NCBI GenBank assembly: GCA_030272155.1
Contig: CP126200.1
Coordinates: forward strand, 2,852,001 to 2,916,000
DNA from: Tetradesmus obliquus
Taxonomy: Eukaryota; Chlorophyta; Chlorophyceae; Sphaeropleales; Scenedesmaceae
Length of the DNA: 64,000 nt
Direction: 5' to 3'
Position 1 is the stretch's first letter; every line of letters begins with the position of its first letter. The notes under the pieces are model-generated. The model had not been told where the DNA came from. It made no database searches and was given only the letters and a program-made list of their open reading frames with translations. Below are positions 56,747 to 64,000 of the stretch, piece after piece. The position numbers and the translations under genes were made by a program.

Positions 56747-59700
56747 CCATCTGAGCCGTAAACTACTCTTTGAAACATAGGCAATGGTTGAAAAAACCCC
56801 GATCAATGTCCTGACCATGATCGATGGTAAGCAGCGAGGACGCCGTGTCGTAAAAAAGGTCGCAGGCGAGTTTTGGGGTTTGCCTCAGCAGTAGATTTAA
56901 ATAATTCATTAAAGAGATGCTTATGTACATTATCATGAATCTTGCACATATCAGGCGAAGAGAGTCAGTAGACGTGCAGTTCCGTCAGTCTGAAGGTCAC
57001 CAGCGAGCAGCTCAGCTGGCCTTCGCCGGTAGGCCGGTGGCCACGTGTATACACGTCTCCGGTGAGCAACATACATTGTTTACGAGAGATAATTTGTCTA
57101 TTTAGAAGATCCGTTGCTTTTGACTTGCCGGTCCTGGAAGAAAACTCACAGCTGGGTCCACATCATTTTTTGCTGCAGCAAATCAGCGACTTGAGCATAG
57201 CACTACCAATGATGATGTGCACCTTGCTGGCTCACAAAATAATTCTGTTTACAAGAAAACAAGGGGAAATAGCATGAGCACATGGCCTCTGTGTAACACT
57301 AGTCAAGCAAGAGCGCTCAAAGGCTGCAAGGACAACATCTGGGGCTGCTGTGACAGCGTCCAGCAAGACAACATTGAAGACAAGTTTGACCGAGGAACCC
57401 AGCAATTCCACGGCCCGCGTTGACCCAACACGATGATGGGTACTGCAGCACACAAAGTGACCAGGGAAACGCGGGAGATGATGATGATAATATGCAGAAG
57501 AGCCTGCATCAATACTGACAAACTGTACTAAAACGCATTTACAGGCGCAAGGACATTGGCTCAGGGACGTGCATTGCTCTGGCACGCCACAAAAGACTTC
57601 AGTCATGAAATAAAACAGCGCCAACAGAGCTGGCCGCAGCCCACTCACTCCGGCTGCAACAAAGTTGATCCGGTGGTGCAGTGCATTGTGGCACAACCCA
57701 GCATAGGATCATGATTGCCTTAGGTGTGTTACAATATCCCCGTCTTGACTTAACATAACAACAGACATGCCAGCAATGAGTGAGGTTGGGCCAGAAGCGG
57801 GCAGGCTACGCGTGTGCCGCGCACACAGCAGCCGCCAGAGCAGTGACAGCTCAGCATTCTCAGCTGAGCAGCACACAGCACACATCCCAACCCACTCCCC
57901 ACCTCACTCAAATTGGCGCACCAGGCAGGCTTGCCATCTTCTCCTGCATCATGCGCGTGACAGCACAATTCTGCGCTGCCGCAAACCTTACTATCAGCAA
58001 GTACTGAGCACAACCAATCAGCAACAGCTGCTGATGCGACGACTGACAACACCTTGCTATCATGTGTTGTCAGCCGGCTGTGCAAGGCTGCAGCATTTCA
58101 GACTGGTACTGCCCAGCCGGTGTGTCAGACATGTTGACATATCCTGATCAGCCTCGAAGCTGTGCCCCAATCAGCACAGCAATGATGGACAGTGCCGAGT
58201 ATATGCATAGCAGCCGCACACCACCCGGGAGGACCAGAACAGGCACATGACAACCTATGCCTGCAGATAGGTGCGCATGTCTGGTGTAGTCTATGCTACT
58301 TCAATAACTAACAGTTGGGGTTGCTGCAGCAAAGCATAGCACCACAGCAGAAGCCACAGCGAACGAAGCCCACAGAGCATATCAATGCATCTCCTGGCCC
58401 GGGCTGCACAGCGCCATGGGGATTGATTGAGAATGACAAGCATGCTTCAGCCAGACCGCTCATGCAACATCTGCTGTGTGCATACGACTCGAGCAGCTGC
58501 TGATGGTCAGCTTGCACTGTACACAAGGTGTACTTGTGCTAAAGCTGCTCACATAGACAAGGTCAGTAATGGTGCACAGCACAGCCCCTGCCTGACCCAG
58601 CTTTGATGCGAGCTGAAGCAAGCAGCAGGTTGATACGCAGTGCTGTACACAGCCGCTGCGCAGTGCATGCATGCAAAAAATCAGCAGGTTTTACTCCACC
58701 CCCACATAGGTTTCTACATGCACACATAAGCCCGCATCCTTGCACCTGGCGCATTCGACCCAAATCATCATCCCTTGTAGTGCGGTGTGTGTGTCAATGC
58801 ACCGAGTCCAAAACATCATGAGGTAACATGCTGTACGACTACATCGCATGTTTGAGTCTGTGCTGTGGTGCCACACCAAGTAGCAAGCGTGTTTTTGCGC
58901 CATGCAAGCTGTAAATGCAGCTGCGTGTGGAAGCACAGGTCAGCTTTCAAGCAGCCTTCATTCCGCCACACAAGCTGCAGGTGCAGTTGACTCGGGACAA
59001 AAGGGGAACCACGTGTATACCATCGCTTGCGCATGTGCAATGATGTAATAGCTCAGCATTGGAGTGTGTACCTGACACAGCAACATAACACCAATGCGTG
59101 AGCGCATTGGTGTGGAGACACAACATGCCAGCAGCAGCTGTTGGCCAATGTACAACACAGCAAGACACGCGCAACAGCGGGAAGGCTCAGTGTGTTGGTA
59201 ACAGCAGCACACTATGTGGTTGGGGTAGTGTAGTGCAGCAGCAGAATCAACCACAGCCCAGCAGTTTAACAGAGTGAAGTTCGGACAGCTCAACACATCT
59301 TCCGTGAAATAACATACAGCCAGACCACCACACAAGCTGCCAATGCACACATGCACTACTCCTTGAGGCAACTGTGGGAATATCGTTTCCAACAAGCATT
59401 CAAACACCTTGACTGCGGCAGGCATGATTGAGATATGGCGCCAGCCCCTCACATGCACATGTCGTCTAGCCACCCCTGCACATGCACACCGCTCTCAAAC
59501 AGTTGCCTCACACCACGCAGCACCACCAAGCAAGCCTGAGGCATGATGTAATACGTGTGTGCCGTTGCAGTTCAGTCTGCATTGGTTTTTGATTGGGTTG
59601 TGTGTGAACGTCACCAGGCAGGGGCGGCACACGCTGCATGCAGGGAGTCGTGCGCAACACGCATATGCACATGATGCCAAACACAAACTGCTCGTGCCGA

Positions 59701-59945
59701 TGTGCAACTCCTGTCCCTTGACTTCAACGAAGCCCCCCACATGCAGCAGGGGAGTGCAGTGTCCACGCAATCCCGCCCTGGCAGTGCCCCTTCTCCAACA
59801 TGTGTGCATAAGCAGCATAAACATTAATGCAGATAGATAAAGTTCCTGCTCCTGATGTCTCAGAAGCAGTCTGTGCAAGCCCTCTGTTGACCACCCGGAG
59901 GCCAAAAGCAGCAACCAACTCTGAAATTGCCAGTTTCCAGCAGCA

Positions 59946-59978
<33 letters not shown>

Positions 59979-60678
59979 CCAGGCTGCATCAAGGCAACCA
60001 GAACAACTAGCAACACGCAGCTAACATGCACCACGATATGCTCACAACAAACGAGGAGAACGCACCACAGCTGAGGTTGCAGACACACACAGCACACCAC
60101 ATGGCTGCTTCACACAAACACACGCATCAAACATACGACACCACAACAACACAGCCCTGCACAATGTCAACAATGCCGCAAGCACATGCCTGGAGCAGTC
60201 GCCAAAACTTCACAGAAACTCTGGCGGCCACTGGTTTGTGAGCTGTTGAGCCACCCCTGCCCATTTCGGTGTAGACAAAAGTGCCATTGGGCGGCTCTCC
60301 ATTTGAGCCTCTCGTTGGCTGCAGATTGGTGTTCTCAATCCTTGGTTGTATGGAGTATGTAAACAACGTAACACATTGCTGCAATGCACGGAGGCACACT
60401 TCTGTTTGCTCTCTTGATACTGCGACAGAAGTAGGCAGCCAAACACGCGCACAAACCCGCGCGAGTGGCAGAGGGAAGCAACTGCACAGGGCGCATGCGC
60501 CGCAACAACATAATCAGATATCAGCCTACTGTCCTCCAGCCATCAAATATCCCCCATTCCAGCAACCCCAACCCCAGAGCATTGCGTGCCTGCAGCAACA
60601 CCAACACAAATGCCTACACATACCGCACGCATACACACATGTCCCAAATAACGGGCCGCGCCATGCTTCCAAACGCCC
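56747..60678. other. Long region with no supportable gene
   Basis: 3.9 kb between the chitin-binding gene (its 5' flank) and the kinase gene (its 3' flank). Open frames at 57274-57423 (+; contains CKDNIWGCCDS), 57232-57696 (-) and 58958-59473 (-) lack family or splice support. Short direct repeats (CGCCA-CAAGCTG-AATGCAGCTG type) occur at 58899-58990. A (CAG)n run at 59938-59980 and CA-rich sequence at 60085-60160 are seen. Part of 60280-60678 is probably kinase 3' UTR. Confidence 0.45.
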
Positions 60679-61036
60679 TCAGACAATCCACTCGCCCACC
60701 CGTTCAGTCGAGCTGTCTGGCGCTGCCTCCATGCTCGATGAAACATTGCAGCCGTCAGACACAAGTGGCAGCGGCTCCGAAAGCCCTCCGCGCATCGCCC
60801 TCACATCAACAGAAGAATCTTGAGACGGCCGCACATCTGCCCGGCGCTGCTGCAGCATGCCTGTTGCCGTATCCAGCTCCTTCCAAGCTCCGCCTGCTGC
60901 AGCATTCAGCGGCGCAAGCCGCTGCACCGGCCCGCCCCATGTTGTTGCTACTGGTGCTGCTGCTGGCCTTGGCGCTGCCGGCGGTGTGGCGCCTGCTGCT
61001 GCTGCTGCTGCTGCTGGCCATGGCGCTGCCGGCGGA

Positions 61037-61077
<41 letters not shown>

Positions 61078-63937
61078 GCCTCGCCGCTCCAAGCCCAAGG
61101 ATGCTGCCACCTGCTCCTGTGTCAAGTAGCCGTCATGCTCGCCGCTGCTGCTGCTGCTGTCATCGCTTGCGTTGGCTGCATCTGCCGCGCCGTACAACCC
61201 TACATCCTCCGTAGAGTCCTTGGCAGCGGCATCTGGAGTGCAATCTGCATCCTGATGTCCGCATCCTGCTGCTGCTGCTGCATCCTGCGCAGCCGCCCTT
61301 CTCATCCGCTGCCCGCGAGCTGGAACAGGAGTGTCCAGCAGCACTGGCCTGGGTGGTAACGGGCCGATGACGCTGCTTGCAGACACAAGTGAGGCTGCAC
61401 GCGTAGTGCCGCTGCCTCGCACGCCGGGGGTCGCGGGTTTGAACCCCACCAACTGCCCTGCGGAGTTTCCGCTGCAGCCGCCACCCACACATGCGCCTGC
61501 TGCTGCGTGCGGCAGAGGGGCGCTCTGGCTCTGCGGCATTGCTGAGGATGCCTGTTGGTGGTGGTTGGTTTCGAGCTGCTGCTGGTCTGCTGCTGCTTCA
61601 CTGAGTCGCAGTTGCCTGGCATCGACCATCCACACAATGGTATCCAGCACTGTGGCGATTGTCGGGCGCAGCGCAGGATCTGCACCCCAGCAATGCTGCG
61701 AGGAGCAGCAGCAGCAGCAGTGGCAAGGTGTGTCGTCAGGTGATGCTGATAACGGATGCGATGTTGCTGCTTTCGCTTGTCTGATCTGGCAACATGGACA
61801 CGTTGGCATCCATGGCAACGAACACGGCATTGATAGTACAGCACCCAATGCTGCTCCAAAGCCTTTGTTGTTTGAGAATATGTCATTTTGCTTACGTAAG
61901 CTGTTATAACAATGTTATAACTCACCTCAACCAGCAACGCGTAATCTTCCGGCATGTGGGCTGGGATGATGGGCCGCTGCTGGTGCTTGTACACCAGGTC
62001 CAGGAATTGCCCGTAATGCAGCGAGCGGAACGCAGCCTGCAGCAGCACACACACACAAACCTTTGTGTCAGCACAACGGTGTGGCGTTATCAAGAAGTGA
62101 GATGCATATGCTGACAAGGCAAAGAGTTGATCTGTTGGGTAGCTGATGGGGAATGCAAGCACATGCCAGGTTGAATGCTTCTGACACATCAGCTCAACAG
62201 AATGCGCTGCCGCTCAAGCCATCCATCCTTAGCGCCACCGTGCTGCTGCTGCTGGTGCCGCGGCAGCCAGCATAACGGCAGCATCACTGCCAACCGACGC
62301 GCGGCCTGTGTGCAGCTCCCACATGATGACGCCAAAGGCGAAAGTATGCCTTTGTTGCCTCTATGTTACGTTGAATGCATGCAGTAAGTAACTGTGGTAC
62401 AAGTGCCGCCCACCTGGCCCGTGTACAGCTCCCACATGCTGATGCGAAACGCAAGCGTTTCCTGCAATGTTTCCTCTAGTTTTATGGGCAACCTCTACGT
62501 TGTGCAGAATTTGATATGGCAAAAAGGATTGCCAAAAGGTTTGCAAATGCAAAATGTATCATATTATGCAATGCAATGCAAAATGTATCGTGTTATTCCA
62601 GTCGCCCACCTGGCCCGTGTACAGCTCCCACATGGTGACGCCAAAGGCGTACACGTCAGCAGGCATGCCCATGCGCCCGTAGCGCAGCAGCTCTGCAGCA
62701 AGCAGAGACAGGTGCACACGCGTTCACGTACACAGCAGCAGCAGCAGCAGCAGCAGCACACGCGCCATTGCCGCTGAGCACCACATTGCAGGACCCCTAA
62801 GCACCTCGTCCTGCAGGACAAGCTACGGAGAGTGATCAGCCATCATGCATCGCTGTGTCTTGGATGCAGGAAGGTATGCCAGGGCACCTGTTGGCTTGAA
62901 CCCCTGATGCACGCAAAGTATTACACGAATGCTGCATACACTGAAGAACAGCAGTCAAGGGGCGGCCTCGCACAGTGTCCGCAGCCTCACCTGGTGCTGT
63001 GTGGCTGAGGGTGCCGCAGGTGTTGGTGGTCCTGTGCGTCTCATGCTGCTTGATGGTGCGAGACAGGCCTGCGGACACACACAACAGCAGCAGCAGCAGT
63101 GGTTGCATGGTGGGTGGAACATGCATAAATGCCAAGCCAGATTAAAATGAGGCACATGTGCTAGCCATGCAGACGTCTCCTCTACTGCTCAACCAACCAT
63201 GTACTTTCAAGTGCCTGTACAACAGTTGCGTGATCCACAAAATGCAGGTGCAGCAGCTGCACATGCTGCTGTTGTCTAGATCTTTCCTGTAATAGCTGCA
63301 ACTCAGCAGCACTCACCCAGGTCTGCCACCTTGGCCACCACTCCTAGCGGGCTCATGGCACTTGCGCTGACTAACACGTTGCGGCCATTCTGCATAGCAG
63401 CAGCAGCAGCAGCAGCAGCAGCACGCCTTGAAGGAACATAATGGGGAGAATTGCCATGCGCAACACAGCGCTGAGACAACCCAAACTACTACTCAGCCGC
63501 TGAGCGGCGCCCCACAGGACTTTCTTTTCAACCAAATACTTATCTGCATGATCAATTGAGCTTCATCAAACCCAATAGCTGACATAGCTGGACTATCTGT
63601 CACTGTCTGTTAGGAACATGTGAAGTCAAAAACAATCAAACATCCCCACCACGTTGCCATGCACCACGCCGGCCTCGTGCAGCGCCTTGAGCCCCTCCGC
63701 CACTGGCCCACGCGCTACTACTTCTTGTAACCAACATAACACATTGAAACATAATATAACATAACGTAGCATAACACTACTCTCACCAGGTCGCCGTGCA
63801 CCACGCCTGCCTCGTGCAGCGCCTTGAGCCCCTCCGCCACGTCACGCAGCAGCAGCAGCACCTTGAGCATCCGCTCGTCGTCCTGCGGGCACGGCGCTGG
63901 CAGCTTGGCCACCAGGTTGCCCAGCGTGCCGCAGTCA
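60679..63937 (-). CDS. TKL/RAF-like protein kinase, catalytic C-lobe and tail (5' end outside window)
   Basis: Exons on the minus strand: 63787-63937, 63317-63389, 62991-63068, 62610-62692, 61926-62036, 60679-61695; phases agree. Kinase motifs in order: CGTLGNLVAKL (hinge/helix D), LHEAGVVHGDL then NGRNVLVSA (catalytic loop), VAKVADLGLSR (DLG in place of DFG), GTLSHTAPELLRYG (P+1/APE), ADVYAFGVTMWELYTGQ (helix F), then HCWGADPALRPTIATVLD (helix H/I). This set fits plant and algal tyrosine-kinase-like Ser/Thr kinases. The loop reads HGDLNGRN: HRD is HGD, as common in algal TKLs, and the usual catalytic-loop Lys is Asn. A 300-residue Ala/Ser-rich tail follows. The N-lobe should lie beyond 64000. 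Several splice echoes accompany it. Confidence 0.92.
62290..62462 (-). repeat. Two echoes of kinase exon 62610-62692
   Basis: Plus-strand 62405-62452 (CCTGGCCCGTGTACAGCTCC) and 62299-62345 (TGTGCAGCTCCCACATGATG) repeat the exon's 3' half, codons for AFGVTMWELYTGQ, with the closer copy keeping a donor-like GTGGGCGG. Both lie downstream of the real exon on the coding strand. Confidence 0.87.
63655..63712 (-). repeat. Echo of the kinase catalytic-loop exon
   Basis: Repeats 63788-63840 almost exactly (GTGCAGCGCCTTGAGCCCC) about 130 bp downstream on the coding strand. The copied loop would read VVHGNV instead of VVHGDL, so the copy could not encode an active site. Confidence 0.87.
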
Positions 63938-63939
63938 CT

Positions 63940-64000
<61 letters not shown>
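63938..64000 (-). repeat. (CAG)21 tract, CTG on the coding strand, at a splice acceptor
   Basis: A pure trinucleotide repeat runs to the window edge and forms the 3' end of the intron before kinase exon 63787-63937. Its full length is unknown. Confidence 0.85.

Noticed and set aside
57274..57423. Small Cys-containing plus-strand frame
   Set aside because: No signal peptide and different cysteine spacing from the 22-28 kb peptides; no splice support.
61420..61450. tRNA-like T-arm (GGGTTTGAACCCC)
   Set aside because: It lies within the open tail exon of the kinase, and I could not pair a D-arm, anticodon arm and acceptor stem upstream.

Overview
The window reads as nuclear DNA of a green alga, most likely a chlorophycean (Sphaeropleales or a relative). 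The genes are eukaryotic and intron-dense, with GT-AG introns. GC content is moderate to high, CAG/CTG trinucleotide runs are everywhere, proteins carry poly-Q, poly-A and poly-S tracts, and chlorophyte-style TGTAA motifs follow several genes. The strain is not identifiable from sequence alone. Exon models below were built by hand from splice signals, frame continuity and family similarity. All complete models close in frame.

Layout: (1) 62-5832 (+), 3' part of a SIN3 co-repressor. (2) 7591-8520 (-), a three-exon BolA protein. (3) 8965-20818 (+), a 19-exon DEG7-type protease. (4) 22370-28320, an inverted duplication with four genes for a small secreted eight-cysteine peptide in the order A(-) B(+) B'(-) A'(+), each half with a bidirectional promoter. 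(5) 29349-29933 (-), a Q/Y-rich protein. (6) 30445-32011 (-), an ABM-domain protein. (7) 32884-34323 (-), mitochondrial ribosomal protein bL17m. (8) 34981-38256 (+), a USP/UBP deubiquitinase. (9) 39239-41232 (+), a DMT-like membrane protein. (10) 43148-47185 (-), a large Ser/Gln/Ala-rich protein of unknown role. (11) 47645-52150 (+), mitoribosomal GTPase mS29/DAP3. (12) 53806-56746 (-), a type I membrane protein with two PAN-like domains and a hevein-like chitin-binding domain. (13) 60679-63937 (-), the 3' part of a TKL/RAF-like kinase whose 5' end lies beyond the window.

The genes form no pathway, although two (bL17m, mS29) serve the mitochondrial ribosome and BolA may be mitochondrial too. 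What unites the window is structural. Almost every intron-containing gene carries 'exon echoes': tandem, partly degenerate copies of an exon edge plus its splice junction, lying in the neighbouring intron or 3' UTR. The strongest arrays have periods of about 110-120 bp (six full copies before one DEG7 exon, four before one mS29 exon, three before one SIN3 exon). One duplication in bL17m stays in frame and offers an alternative acceptor. This is the best candidate here for an under-described genome-scale process.

Other notable elements are a 264-bp near-perfect foldback with CACTA ends and a 3-bp target duplication, a family of very short insertions with (ATG)n tails and 12-16 bp target duplications, and CTG microsatellites that serve as the 3' splice region of many introns.
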